A DNA stretch of 55,187 nt from an uncultured Actinomycetes bacterium. Lineage in GTDB: Bacteria; Actinomycetota; Actinomycetes; Nanopelagicales; Nanopelagicaceae. Shown piece after piece: positions 1-8,314 of the stretch; position 1 is the first letter of the stretch; the number at the start of each line of letters is the position of its first letter. Below the pieces are notes generated by a model, which searched no databases, was not told the origin of the DNA, and saw only the letters and a program-made list of their open reading frames with translations. Made by a program: the position numbers and the translations under genes. The stretch covers positions 1 through 55,187 of the forward strand of contig CAITVX010000035.1 of assembly GCA_903895995.1 (NCBI GenBank), written 5' to 3'.

Positions 1-351
1 GGCACACCAAAACCACCACTGAAAGAACTCGGCCCAGACCCAGCCACCGGTCGCGAACTCATCATTAAAGATGGTCGCTTCGGTATGTACATCACCGATG
101 GCGAAACAAATGCAACCCTTCGCCGCGGTGACACAGTCGAATTCATGACGATCGAACGCGGACTCGAACTCTTAGCTGGCCGCCGTGCATGGGAAGCAGA
201 GAACGGCCCATCACCTAAGAAGACAAAGAAAGCTACCTCTAAGAAAACAGCAGCAGCGAAGAAGGCCGAATTAATTAAATCCGTAACACCTAAGAACGTC
301 ATCAAAAAAGGCACCCGCAAAAAAGCTGCCAAGAAAAAATCAAAAGTTTAA
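1..351 (+). CDS. topA: DNA topoisomerase I, C-terminal end (partial)
   Basis: The window opens inside this reading frame (frame 1), so only the last 116 codons are present. The visible part has the actinobacterial TopA C-terminal signature: PDPATGRELIIKDGRFG followed by YITDGETNATLRRGD, then a helix with ERGLELLAGRRAWE, then a lysine/alanine-rich tail (KKATSKKTAAAKK-like, about 45 residues) ending at TAA 349-351. TopA relaxes negative supercoils; the basic tail of actinobacterial TopA helps DNA binding. The catalytic part lies upstream of the window. In actinobacteria topA commonly precedes an MFS-dTMP kinase and holB, which is what follows here after one inserted gene. The coding strand is strikingly rich in C and A. 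Confidence 0.9.
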   Translation, partial: GTPKPPLKELGPDPATGRELIIKDGRFGMYITDGETNATLRRGDTVEFMTIERGLELLAGRRAWEAENGPSPKKTKKATSKKTAAAKKAELIKSVTPKNVIKKGTRKKAAKKKSKV

Positions 352-407
352 TTTCCATAAAACTACTTTCCGTAACCAAAAAAACTTTACAAAACAATAA
401 AAAAATA

Positions 408-436
408 TTTGCAAATAACTTCAACTGTGCTTTAAT
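408..436 (+). promoter_or_regulatory. Sigma-70-type promoter for a candidate small RNA
   Basis: TTTGCA (408-413) and TTTAAT (431-436) are separated by exactly 17 nt, a near-consensus -35/-10 pair. It is the clearest complete promoter in the window. The predicted start is about 441-443, the first base of the hairpin described in the next entry. It reads away from topA and there is no open reading frame immediately downstream. Confidence 0.65.
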
Positions 437-440
437 TAGA

Positions 441-530
441 ACAGTTAAGGGACTTGCGTCCCCCAACTGTCTGTCTGGAACCAGACCGTTTAAGAAGTGG
501 ATCCGCCGTTGTTGCGGCGGATCTTTCTTT
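441..530 (+). ncRNA. Candidate structured small RNA (about 90 nt), unnamed
   Basis: This interval runs from a near-consensus promoter to an intrinsic terminator and contains three hairpins and no credible coding frame. Hairpin 1 (441-470) has a 6-bp outer stem ACAGTT/AACTGT, an AA/CC internal loop and a 5-bp inner stem GGGAC/GTCCC closed by TTGC. Hairpin 2 (473-486) is GTCTG/CAGAC with a GAAC loop. Hairpin 3 (500-523) is the terminator stem. I do not recognise it as 6S, tmRNA, RNase P, SRP or a known riboswitch class, and no gene lies directly behind its terminator, which argues for a free-standing RNA and against a cis leader. Function unknown. Confidence 0.6.
500..530 (+). terminator. Rho-independent terminator of the candidate small RNA
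   Basis: A perfect 9-bp stem, GATCCGCCG (500-508) with CGGCGGATC (515-523), loop TTGTTG, is followed directly by TTTCTTTTC. It is GC-rich in the stem with a U-rich tail on the plus strand. Confidence 0.8.
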
Positions 531-800
531 TCTCAAGGTATTTCAGAAACGAACGAAATATCTCAAGGATGAATCTGAGCCATGTTGCAAGCTCACTCAC
601 CTGGTCTCCTTTCTTTAGCAAGTAGCCCTGTGATGGGCCATCCCGAGCGGCCGCTCGAGAAAGTTAGATCGCACACCGCGAAGTGCGATTGAATAACTTG
701 CTTTGTAAAGGATTGATTCCAAACGGCGGCAGAGTAGCCCGCCAACCTCTGAGATGCCTTGCACTATCCACAGTGCGACCCCACCCAATAAACTCTCCAC
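531..800. other. Gene-free spacer with clustered inverted repeats
   Basis: No convincing gene was found between the terminator and the M3 peptidase. The segment holds several dyads: a perfect 14-bp palindrome CGAGCGGCCGCTCG (644-657); a two-part stem at 661-699 (AAGTTA/TAACTT outside, TCGCAC/GTGCGA inside); GGCGG/CCGCC (725-729 with 739-743); and GCACT/AGTGC (761-776, its loop including a near DnaA-box CTATCCACA). A minus-strand frame over 615-965 exists but has no start signal and overlaps a real gene. The density suggests a structured RNA or an operator region, but I cannot name one. Confidence 0.35.
789..794 (+). promoter_or_regulatory. -10 box TAAACT, leaderless start of M3 peptidase gene
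   Basis: TAAACT sits 6 nt before the ATG at 801, so transcription would begin at or next to the start codon. There is no Shine-Dalgarno sequence in the 20 nt upstream. Confidence 0.55.
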
Positions 801-2840
801 ATGACTCTCGCTAAAGAAGCAATGGCCAACAACCCCTTCGCAACCCGCTCGACCCTCGAATACGAGATCCCACCATTCGCTCTCATCAAAGAAGAGCACT
901 ACCTGCCCGCTTTCTACGCCGGCTGCGAAGAACAACTCGCCGAAATCAAAGCAATTACAGACCAACCCACCGTCACATTCGAAAACACCATCGTCGCAAT
1001 GGAAAAATCCGGACAGCTACTATCCCGCGCACTCTTGGTCTTCTATAACAAATCATCGAGTGACACATCCCCATCACACGACGCCATCGAAGAAGAGATC
1101 GCACCCAAACTCTCTGCCCACCGCGACGCAATCTCACTCAACCCCGCACTCTTCGCACGAATCAAATCACTCTATGAAACCACAGCCACACTCAATCTCA
1201 ACGAAGAAGATGCATGGCTACTCCACAAGTATTACAACGACTTCATTCACGCCGGCGCCCACCTCTCCGACGATAAGAGAAAAACACTCACCGCGCTCAA
1301 CGAAGAAATCTCCAAGCTCGATGCCGAATTCGGCAAGCGCCTACTCACCGATATGAAAGACCTCGCCGTCGTAGTCGACACCGTAGAAGAACTCGATGGC
1401 CTCACCGAGAACCAGATCGCATCCTGCAAAGCCGGCGCCGAAGCCCGCGGGCTCACAGGCAAATACCTCATCAACACCATGAACTTCTCTGGCAACCCAC
1501 TCCTGAGCTCACTCACCAACCGAGCACTCCGCCAACGCATCATGGAAGCATCACTTCAAAAAGGTGATCGCAACAACCCCAACAACACCCAAGAGATCAT
1601 CCTCAAAGTAACAAAACTACGTGCCCAGAGAGCAGCGCTCTTCGGCTTTAAAAACCACGCCGAATACCAGACCAGCAACCAGACCGCGAAAAACCCAACA
1701 AATATCCACGCGATGCTCACCAAGATCGCAAAGAGCGCCCGCGCAAACGCAGAAAAAGAAGCCGCAGCACTCCAAACCAAAACCACAGAACCAATCCAAT
1801 CCTGGGACTGGGCTTTCTACACCGAGCAAATCCGCAAAGATAAATACAACCTCGACGTGGCTGCAATGCGCGAATACTTCGAACTCGAGACAGTGCTCCA
1901 TCAAGGCGTCTTCTTCGCCGCCACCAAACTATTTGGCATCACATTCAAAGAGCGCCCAGATATCACCACCTACCACCCAGAAGCCCGTGCATTCGAAGTC
2001 TTCAATGAAGATGGATCCAAACTCGGTCTCTTCATCGGCGATTTTTACACCCGCGACTCAAAGCGCGGTGGCGCCTGGATGAACAACCTTGTCGATCAAA
2101 ACCACCTCTTCGGCCAACTACCGGTGGTCTGCAACAACCTCAATATTCCTAAGCCACCAGCTGGTGAACCAACACTGATCACACTCGATGAAACCACCAC
2201 ACTCTTCCACGAATTCGGCCACGCACTCCATGGCCTCCTCTCCAACGTGAAGTACCCGCGCACATCAGGCACATCAGTTGAGAGAGATTTCGTTGAGTTC
2301 CCATCGCAAGTAAACGAGATGTGGATCCTCTGGCCAGAAGTTCTCGATAACTACGCCAAGCATTACATCACCGAAGAGAAATTCCCAGAAGAATGGACCA
2401 AAAGCCTGCAAGCATCAGAAACATTTAACCAAGGCCACGCCACCGCCAGCTATCTCGCTGCAGCAATCCTTGACCTCGCTTGGCACGAACTCACAGCAGA
2501 CCAAGATATAAAAGATGTCACAACCTTCGAAACCCAAGCCCTAAACAACTACGGCCTCAATTACGCCCCAGTCCCCACCCGCTACCGCTCCACTTACTTC
2601 TCCCACATATTCGCCGGCGGCTACAGCGCGGGCTATTACGGCTATATCTGGTCAGAGGTTTTAGATGCTGACACAGTCGAATGGTTTAAAGAATCAGGCG
2701 GACTGACCCGCAAAAACGGCGATCACTTCCGCACGCAACTCCTTTCACGAGGCGGATCCATCGACTCAATGCAGATGTTTAGAAACTTCAGAGGAAGGGA
2801 TGCGGTGACGGAACCTCTACTTAAGAGGCGAGGGATGTAA
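801..2840 (+). CDS. dcp: M3-family zinc oligopeptidase (Dcp/OpdA-like)
   Basis: A 679-residue cytoplasmic metallopeptidase of the thimet/oligopeptidase A/Dcp family, which finishes degradation of short peptides. The zinc site is clear: TLFHEFGHALHGLLS with HEFGH at about residues 470-474, and the third ligand region downstream (FVEFPSQVNEMW). Length fits the family (about 680). I keep the start at 801 because a TAAACT box lies 6 nt before it; a second ATG at 822 (MANNPFATRS) is an alternative. The gene interrupts the usual actinobacterial topA-tmk-holB order. Its coding strand is very rich in C and A (hand count of 1081-1140: C24 G10 A18 T8), the opposite of the next gene. Peptide versus dipeptide release cannot be decided from sequence. 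Confidence 0.92.
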   Translation: MTLAKEAMANNPFATRSTLEYEIPPFALIKEEHYLPAFYAGCEEQLAEIKAITDQPTVTFENTIVAMEKSGQLLSRALLVFYNKSSSDTSPSHDAIEEEIAPKLSAHRDAISLNPALFARIKSLYETTATLNLNEEDAWLLHKYYNDFIHAGAHLSDDKRKTLTALNEEISKLDAEFGKRLLTDMKDLAVVVDTVEELDGLTENQIASCKAGAEARGLTGKYLINTMNFSGNPLLSSLTNRALRQRIMEASLQKGDRNNPNNTQEIILKVTKLRAQRAALFGFKNHAEYQTSNQTAKNPTNIHAMLTKIAKSARANAEKEAAALQTKTTEPIQSWDWAFYTEQIRKDKYNLDVAAMREYFELETVLHQGVFFAATKLFGITFKERPDITTYHPEARAFEVFNEDGSKLGLFIGDFYTRDSKRGGAWMNNLVDQNHLFGQLPVVCNNLNIPKPPAGEPTLITLDETTTLFHEFGHALHGLLSNVKYPRTSGTSVERDFVEFPSQVNEMWILWPEVLDNYAKHYITEEKFPEEWTKSLQASETFNQGHATASYLAAAILDLAWHELTADQDIKDVTTFETQALNNYGLNYAPVPTRYRSTYFSHIFAGGYSAGYYGYIWSEVLDADTVEWFKESGGLTRKNGDHFRTQLLSRGGSIDSMQMFRNFRGRDAVTEPLLKRRGM

Positions 2841-2896
2841 GTAGTTTGGTTAGCTTTAAAGTTAAATTGCTCAAAGCCCTGTCAGACCCCTCCCGA

Positions 2897-2902
2897 TAGA
2901 CT
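2897..2902 (+). promoter_or_regulatory. -10 box TAGACT, leaderless start of MFS-tmk
   Basis: TAGACT is followed by CCCCCT and then the ATG at 2909, giving the same 6-nt spacing as at 801. No Shine-Dalgarno sequence is present. Confidence 0.6.
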
Positions 2903-2908
2903 CCCCCT

Positions 2909-4945
2909 ATGTCGCAATCGATGCCCTATCCCGGGGCCCCTGCCCAGGCGGACTCGCGCTCTGTCTTGTCGATTCCGGCTTTCAGGAAACTTTGGAATTC
3001 GATGGCCTTCTCATCGTTTGGGGATTGGCTTGGACTTCTAGCGACTACTGCGCTCGCTCAGCAATTGGCGGGTGGCAATTATTCAAAGGCGAACTTTGCG
3101 ATCGCTGGTGTGTTCATTGTGCGATTGTTGCCTGCTGTGATCTTGGGTCCGATTGCTGGTGTGATCGCTGATCGATTTGATCGCAGACGGTTGATGATTG
3201 TCTGTGACATCTTGCGTTTTGGTTTATACCTATCTATTCCATTGGTTGGAAACTATTTCTGGCTCTATACGGCGACTGTCTTGGTTGAGTCGGTTACTTT
3301 GTTCTGGTCACCTGCGAAGGAAGCATCGGTTCCCAATCTTGTTCCAAAGAATAAGTTGGAATCTGCAAATCAGGTGACTCTACTTGCATCGTATGGGACT
3401 GCGCCGATTGCGGCGATTATGTTCTCGTTGTTGGCTTTGTTTGCTGGTGGGCTAGAGAAGATTGTTCCTCATCGCTATGCATCGACAGCTGATCTTGCTT
3501 TATATATTGATGCAGTCTCGTTCTTGTATACAGCGTGGGTTGTTTCGCGGATCAAGGGGCTGCCAAAGGGCGGAGTCGATAAGACTTCTGGTTCTGAGAA
3601 TATCTTTGGCTCGTTGGTCTCTGGATTTAAATTTGTCTCTAAGTCAAAGATTATCTCTGGGTTGATCGTTGGAATGCTCGGTGCATTCTTTGCTGCCGGT
3701 GCTGTTATTGGTTTGGCTCGAACATTTGTTGGTGATCTGCATGCTGGTGATGCTGCCTATGGTGTCTTATTTGGTTCTGTATTCGCCGGGCTTGCTCTGG
3801 GTATATCTGCGGGGCCGAAGTTATTTGGGCAGTTCTCACGTCGGCGTATCTTTGGTGCATCGCTGACTATTTCATCGCTATTTTTGATGGTCTTGGCTGC
3901 TGTTTCGAACTTGGTGCTCGCGATCTTTATCGTGGTGCTTCTGGGGGCCTTTGCGGGCTTGTCATGGGTCACTGGCTTCACAATGTTAGGCCTTGAGGTT
4001 GAAGATGAAGTACGCGGGCGTACCTTTGCCTTCGTACAGTCATTGATACGTATCTCATTGGTTTTGGTGCTGGCTGTCTCGCCTGTGGTCGCAGCTGCGA
4101 TTGGGCGGCATACATATCAAGTCGGTCGCTACACCGCTACATATAACGGTGCAGCGTTCACGATGTTTGCGGCTGGTCTGATCGGTGTTGTTGTGGGAAT
4201 CGTTTCTTATAAGCGGATGAAAGATCGTCCATCGGTTTCGTTGTGGTCAGATATCAAGAGCGCTGTGCGCGGAGAACTTGGTGGGATTACTGGCGCTACT
4301 CAGGTGGGAATCTTTATCTCATTTGAGGGTGGCGAAGGTTCTGGTAAGTCGACGCAGACTTCTTTGTTGAAGAAATATTTAGAGTCGATCGGTGAGACTG
4401 TTGTGTTAACGCGCGAACCCGGTGGGACTGAGTTGGGTGTAAAGATTCGACAGATCTTGCTTGCAAATGAGACAGGGCACATCTCTCCGCGCGGTGAGGC
4501 GTTGTTGTATGCGGCTGATCGTGCGCACCATGTCTACTCGTTGATTAAGCCGGCTCTGGATTCTGGATCTGTTGTGATTACTGATCGTTACATTGATTCA
4601 TCGATTGCGTATCAGGGCGCTGGTCGTGTGCTTGCACCGGCAGAGGTTGCGCGTATTTCGCGATGGGCGACTGAGTCGTTGACGCCGACGTTGACCTTTA
4701 TCTTGGATGTGCCAGCGAGTGTGGGGATTAAGCGGGCTGGGGCAGATCTCGATCGCTTAGAGTCAGAGCCATTGGCATTTCATGAGCGAGTGCGTAGTGA
4801 GTTCTTGAACTTATCGAATATCGATCCTGAGAGATATGCGGTGATCGATGGAACGCAGTCGATAGAGGCTATTGCCGACCAGATTAGAGAGCGTGTTCAG
4901 TCATTGCCGCTGTTGAAGATAAATCAAAAAGAATCTAAGAAGTAG
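2909..4945 (+). CDS. tmk: MFS transporter fused to dTMP kinase
   Basis: A 678-residue two-domain protein. Residues 1 to about 455 form an MFS-type membrane domain (many hydrophobic spans; DRFDRRRLM loop after the second/third helix). From about residue 470 a complete thymidylate kinase follows: P-loop FEGGEGSGKST (about 472-482), TREPGGTELG, DRYIDSSIAYQGAGR for dTMP binding, and LDRLESE near the lid. It phosphorylates dTMP to dTDP for DNA synthesis; the role of the transporter half is unknown. This fusion is known in actinobacteria and is not a sequencing artefact: there is no internal stop or frame change. It precedes holB by 10 nt, so both probably share a transcript. The coding strand is G/T-rich (3241-3300: G16 C10 T24 A10). 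Confidence 0.93.
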   Translation: MSQSMPYPGAPAQADSRSVLSIPAFRKLWNSMAFSSFGDWLGLLATTALAQQLAGGNYSKANFAIAGVFIVRLLPAVILGPIAGVIADRFDRRRLMIVCDILRFGLYLSIPLVGNYFWLYTATVLVESVTLFWSPAKEASVPNLVPKNKLESANQVTLLASYGTAPIAAIMFSLLALFAGGLEKIVPHRYASTADLALYIDAVSFLYTAWVVSRIKGLPKGGVDKTSGSENIFGSLVSGFKFVSKSKIISGLIVGMLGAFFAAGAVIGLARTFVGDLHAGDAAYGVLFGSVFAGLALGISAGPKLFGQFSRRRIFGASLTISSLFLMVLAAVSNLVLAIFIVVLLGAFAGLSWVTGFTMLGLEVEDEVRGRTFAFVQSLIRISLVLVLAVSPVVAAAIGRHTYQVGRYTATYNGAAFTMFAAGLIGVVVGIVSYKRMKDRPSVSLWSDIKSAVRGELGGITGATQVGIFISFEGGEGSGKSTQTSLLKKYLESIGETVVLTREPGGTELGVKIRQILLANETGHISPRGEALLYAADRAHHVYSLIKPALDSGSVVITDRYIDSSIAYQGAGRVLAPAEVARISRWATESLTPTLTFILDVPASVGIKRAGADLDRLESEPLAFHERVRSEFLNLSNIDPERYAVIDGTQSIEAIADQIRERVQSLPLLKINQKESKK

Positions 4946-4948
4946 TAT
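4943..4948 (+). promoter_or_regulatory. Possible -10 box TAGTAT before holB
   Basis: TAGTAT overlaps the tmk stop codon and lies 7 nt before the holB ATG at 4956. It could give holB a leaderless internal promoter, but co-transcription from tmk is equally likely. Confidence 0.35.
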
Positions 4949-4955
4949 CTAGAGC

Positions 4956-6098
4956 ATGTCAGTCTTCGATAGGTTGATCGATCAGGGCGATACCGTTGCG
5001 GTATTAGAGCGGGCGGTTGTTGCATCGCGCGATAGCACTGACGAATCACAAGATATGACGCATGCGTGGTTATTTACTGGGCCACCGGGGTCGGGGCGAT
5101 CTAATGCGGCTTTGGCATTTGCTGCCTCACTTGTTTGTAGTGCGGGTGGTTGTGGTGATTGTGTTGATTGCCGGACTGCGTTGTCGGGATCTCATGCTGA
5201 TGTAGAGCTGATCCAGACTGAGGGTCTATCGATCAAGATTGATGAGATCCGTGAATTAATCACGCGCGCTGCGTGGACTCCATCGGTTGCGACCTATCGG
5301 GTGGTGGTGATGGAAGATGCAGATCGCCTTACTGAATCTGCTGCGAATGCTCTGCTGAAAGCTGTTGAAGAGCCGTCATCTCGGACGATCTGGTTGTTAT
5401 GTGCTCCGACTGTGACAGATGTATTGCCGACCATTAGATCACGTACACGTAATCTGACTTTACGGACTCCATCGGCTGCTGCGGTATCGGTTTTGCTTCA
5501 AGGTGAGGGAATCTCAGTCAACCTTGCAAACTTTGCAGCCGCTGCCTCGCAAGGACATATTGGCCGTGCGCGGTATTTGGCACGGGATCAAAGTGCGCGC
5601 GATATTCGAAACGATATCTTGAAGTTACCGACAACAATTGTGGATGTTGCTACTGCTTTTGCTGCAGCTGCGCGATTGGTTGAGGCGGCAAAGGGCCAAG
5701 CCGAAGAAGATGCCGAGAAGAAGAACGATGGAGAACTTGCCGCTTTGAAAGAGGCGTGGGGACAGCAGGGCACTCGTGTTGTGACTGGTGGCGCAAAGGC
5801 TGTAAAAGAACTTGAGAAAGAACAGAAATCGCGTCAGACCCGTATGGTCCGTGATTATTTGGATCGTGCTTTATTAGATATCGCTACCTTCTATCGAGAT
5901 GTATTGCTTGTGCAGACTGGTAGCGGGGATGAGTTAATTAATCCTGATCTCTCAGATGTTATTAACGCAATGGCTGGGTCAACTACCCCCGAGAAGACTC
6001 TGGCGAAGATCGAAGTGATCATGAAAACCCGCGCTAACTTGTTGCTCAATGCTGCGCCGCTCTTGGTGATTGAAGCGATGATGGTCCAACTTCGGTGA
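4956..6098 (+). CDS. holB: DNA polymerase III delta prime subunit
   Basis: 380 residues, an AAA+ clamp-loader subunit that with delta and DnaX loads the beta clamp. Visible features are a degenerate Walker A, GPPGSGRS (arginine replaces the lysine, as in non-hydrolysing delta prime proteins), a four-cysteine zinc module (CSAGGCGDCVDC), the DAD box with ALLKAVEEP and SRT-type sensor region TIRSRTRNLTL. A charged helical insertion (EEDAEKKNDGELAALKEAW) lies at about 250-280. The stop overlaps the next start (GTGA), so the S33 hydrolase gene is translationally coupled to it. The same neighbour order is typical in actinobacteria. Confidence 0.92.
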   Translation: MSVFDRLIDQGDTVAVLERAVVASRDSTDESQDMTHAWLFTGPPGSGRSNAALAFAASLVCSAGGCGDCVDCRTALSGSHADVELIQTEGLSIKIDEIRELITRAAWTPSVATYRVVVMEDADRLTESAANALLKAVEEPSSRTIWLLCAPTVTDVLPTIRSRTRNLTLRTPSAAAVSVLLQGEGISVNLANFAAAASQGHIGRARYLARDQSARDIRNDILKLPTTIVDVATAFAAAARLVEAAKGQAEEDAEKKNDGELAALKEAWGQQGTRVVTGGAKAVKELEKEQKSRQTRMVRDYLDRALLDIATFYRDVLLVQTGSGDELINPDLSDVINAMAGSTTPEKTLAKIEVIMKTRANLLLNAAPLLVIEAMMVQLR

Positions 6099-7582
6099 GG
6101 CGCCGGACTTTCTTTCCACTCTATATTGCGATCTTTGCGCTGCTTGCGATCTTTGCCTTTAGCTTTATTAAGGGCAAACCTGTCGTTCCTAATACATCGA
6201 GCTTTACAACCCTTGCTGATTATCAGAACCAGAAGCTCGGTTGGAAATCATGTAGTTCGGGTGTTGAGTGCGCGACGATGCAGGTGCCTGTTGATTACGC
6301 AGATATAACCCCAGGGCAATCCTTTCCCTTATTTGTCCTTCGGCACCGGGCGACTGTGGCGGGATCTCGGATTGGGTCGCTGGTTGTGAACCCTGGTGGG
6401 CCTGGTGGATCGGCTGTGGACTATGCCTTTAACTGGGATTCGATCGTCTCTAAAGCGCTCTCTGATAGGTATGACATCGTTGGTTTCGATCAGCGCGGGG
6501 TGAACAACTCCCAGCCGATTCGCTGCCTAAACGATGCGCAAGAAGATGCTTATATGACGAACGATGGAACTATCGGCGGGGTGGCCGAACTTCAGGTCGC
6601 GATCAAAATTGCGAAAGATTTTGCGAATAAATGCGCACTTGCTGCGGGGTCAAAGCTAGGCCATTACGGCACTCTTGATAGCGCTCGCGATATGGAGTTA
6701 TTGCGCGGGTTACTGGGTGATTCGAAGTTGAATTTTATTGGTAAGTCATACGGAACATATCTTGGGACTTTATATGCAGATCTCTATCCAACTCGCGTAG
6801 GCAAGATGGTTCTTGATGGCGCAGTAGATCCTCAAGAATCTGTTCTCAATCAGAACCTCTATCAAGCTGTTGGATTTGATTTAGCGCTGAAGAGTTTCCT
6901 TGCTGCCAACCCACCTATTACTACAAAGCAGATCACAACTTTTGTCACATCACTGCATAAGAATCCCCTTGCAGTGGGTAAGCGGAAGTTGACGCAATCA
7001 CTTGCAATCACCGGAATCGCCGCAGGTCTCTATGACAACAAAGTCGGATGGAAAGATCTTTCTGTTGCGCTCAATGATGCGCTTTATAAATCATCTTCTG
7101 TGAAATTACTTGCGATGGCCGATGACTACAACTATCGAGATAAGAATGGCCACTTCACCAGCAATCAAGCTGATCTGCAACAGATCATCTCGTGTTTAGA
7201 TTTTGTTGATAACCGCACCATCGCTGAGATCACTGCTGGGCAAACTACATTTGCAAAGGCTGCGCCAGTATTTGGTCCATATTTAAGTTATGCAGGGTTA
7301 TCGTGTAAATTCTGGAAGGCGAAGGCGAGTGTCACAACCGATTTCTCTGCTCTCAAGAGCGTTGCGCCAGTGATTGTTATCGGTGTTACCCGAGATCCTG
7401 CGACTCCTTATCAATGGGCGGTCGCTCTCCATAAAGATTTCGCGAAGTCGACTCTTCTTACCTACGACGGTGATGGCCATACCGGTCACGGTCGCGGGTC
7501 TACATGTATTGATTCGAAGGTGGATGCATATCTACTGACGGGGGCTACGCCTGCGGGCCCAGTGAGCTGCAAAGTGGCCTAA
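6095..7582 (+). CDS. Secreted alpha/beta hydrolase, S33 tripeptidyl-aminopeptidase-like
   Basis: 495 residues starting at GTG that overlaps the holB stop. An arginine-rich N-terminus and one hydrophobic stretch (residues 6-25) indicate export or membrane anchoring. The peptidase S33 fold is recognisable: oxyanion-hole NPGGPGGSA, FDQRGVNNS, nucleophile elbow GKSYGT (Ser about 218), a late Asp in TRDPATP and His in DGHTGHG. This matches the TAP/SlpD family of actinobacteria, which removes tripeptides from protein N-termini outside the cell, so a peptide-scavenging role fits. The terminal cysteines (STCID and VSCKVA) may pair. Exact substrate is not known. Confidence 0.85.
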   Translation: MRRRTFFPLYIAIFALLAIFAFSFIKGKPVVPNTSSFTTLADYQNQKLGWKSCSSGVECATMQVPVDYADITPGQSFPLFVLRHRATVAGSRIGSLVVNPGGPGGSAVDYAFNWDSIVSKALSDRYDIVGFDQRGVNNSQPIRCLNDAQEDAYMTNDGTIGGVAELQVAIKIAKDFANKCALAAGSKLGHYGTLDSARDMELLRGLLGDSKLNFIGKSYGTYLGTLYADLYPTRVGKMVLDGAVDPQESVLNQNLYQAVGFDLALKSFLAANPPITTKQITTFVTSLHKNPLAVGKRKLTQSLAITGIAAGLYDNKVGWKDLSVALNDALYKSSSVKLLAMADDYNYRDKNGHFTSNQADLQQIISCLDFVDNRTIAEITAGQTTFAKAAPVFGPYLSYAGLSCKFWKAKASVTTDFSALKSVAPVIVIGVTRDPATPYQWAVALHKDFAKSTLLTYDGDGHTGHGRGSTCIDSKVDAYLLTGATPAGPVSCKVA

Positions 7583-7595
7583 TTTCGGCCTTTTT
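7576..7595 (+). terminator. Weak terminator-like hairpin after the S33 gene
   Basis: GGCC/GGCC (7576-7579, 7587-7590) forms only a 4-bp stem but is followed by TTTTT. The stop codon lies in the loop. Marginal as an intrinsic terminator. Confidence 0.35.
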
Positions 7596-7666
7596 ACGCT
7601 CGGATTTTGCCTCTCGATGTGGCCTGGGTGGCAGTGGATTGGTAAAGAGCACCCCTTGAGATGGTG

Positions 7667-7672
7667 CATTAT
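7667..7672 (+). promoter_or_regulatory. -10 box CATTAT, leaderless start of glyoxalase-like gene
   Basis: CATTAT lies 6 nt before the ATG at 7679, supporting that start over the ATG at 7661. A GCACC/GGTGC dyad (about 7650-7667) abuts it and could be an operator. Confidence 0.4.
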
Positions 7673-7678
7673 TTCCCT

Positions 7679-8314
7679 ATGCGCTTAGACCATATCTCAT
7701 ATGTTGCCAGCCACGACCAGATCTCAGATGTCGTCCAGAGAATCGGGGCTCAGCTTGAAACAGCATTTGTAGACGGTGGTATTCACCCTCGCTTTGGAAC
7801 ACGTAACTTCACTGCATCACTTCTCAACGGCCAATATGTTGAAGTTGTCTGCCCGCTTGATCACCCAGCAGCAGAAGCAACTCCATGGGGCAAGGCAGTA
7901 ACAAAGAAGGCGAATGAAGGCGGCGGATGGCTCACATGGGTCTTCTCAACAAGAGATATTGCACCAATCGAAGCAAAGTTTGGTCGCGCTGCAGTTGATG
8001 GTTCACGTAAGCGCCCTGATGGAACAGAACTTTCATGGAAGCAACTCGGTGTTATCGAGATTGCAGATCAGCCAGAACTTCCATTCTTCATCCAATGGCT
8101 CTCATCAGATCACCCATCAGTAGATGGAAAAGCTCATGCAGAGATCACAAAGATTGAGATTGCAGCTAAGGGCGAACTGGATGAGTCTTGGTTTAAAGAT
8201 GATATCCACGCAGCACTTCGCGATCTTGAAGTGAACTGGGTTGATCCATCAACAGTTGATGGCGAATCAGGAATTGTCTCCGTTGGTTTTAGTAACGGCG
8301 CAGTAATTTCCTAA
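7679..8314 (+). CDS. VOC/glyoxalase-like domain protein
   Basis: 211 residues if started at 7679, where the protein begins MRLDHISYVASHDQ, the usual opening of this glyoxalase-like family; the upstream ATG at 7661 adds only MVHYFP and lacks support. The N-terminal half has the beta-alpha-beta-beta-beta pattern of vicinal-oxygen-chelate proteins (MRLDHISY, RNFTASLLNGQYVEVVCPL). Enzymatic substrate is unknown. It converges on the MFS gene behind it; the two stop codons overlap within CTAA at 8311-8314. Confidence 0.75.
   Translation: MRLDHISYVASHDQISDVVQRIGAQLETAFVDGGIHPRFGTRNFTASLLNGQYVEVVCPLDHPAAEATPWGKAVTKKANEGGGWLTWVFSTRDIAPIEAKFGRAAVDGSRKRPDGTELSWKQLGVIEIADQPELPFFIQWLSSDHPSVDGKAHAEITKIEIAAKGELDESWFKDDIHAALRDLEVNWVDPSTVDGESGIVSVGFSNGAVIS

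Noticed and set aside
615-965. Minus-strand frame of 116 codons upstream of and into the oligopeptidase gene
   Set aside because: No start signal, overlaps a well-supported gene, and composition reads as the mirror of inverted repeats and coding sequence.
2841-2908. Replication origin at the composition switch
   Set aside because: No dnaA, dnaN or DnaA-box cluster nearby, and the skew does not appear to persist beyond about 8 kb.
2909-4945. MFS-Tmk as an assembly or frameshift artefact
   Set aside because: Continuous frame with complete motifs in both halves, and the same fusion is known from other actinobacteria.
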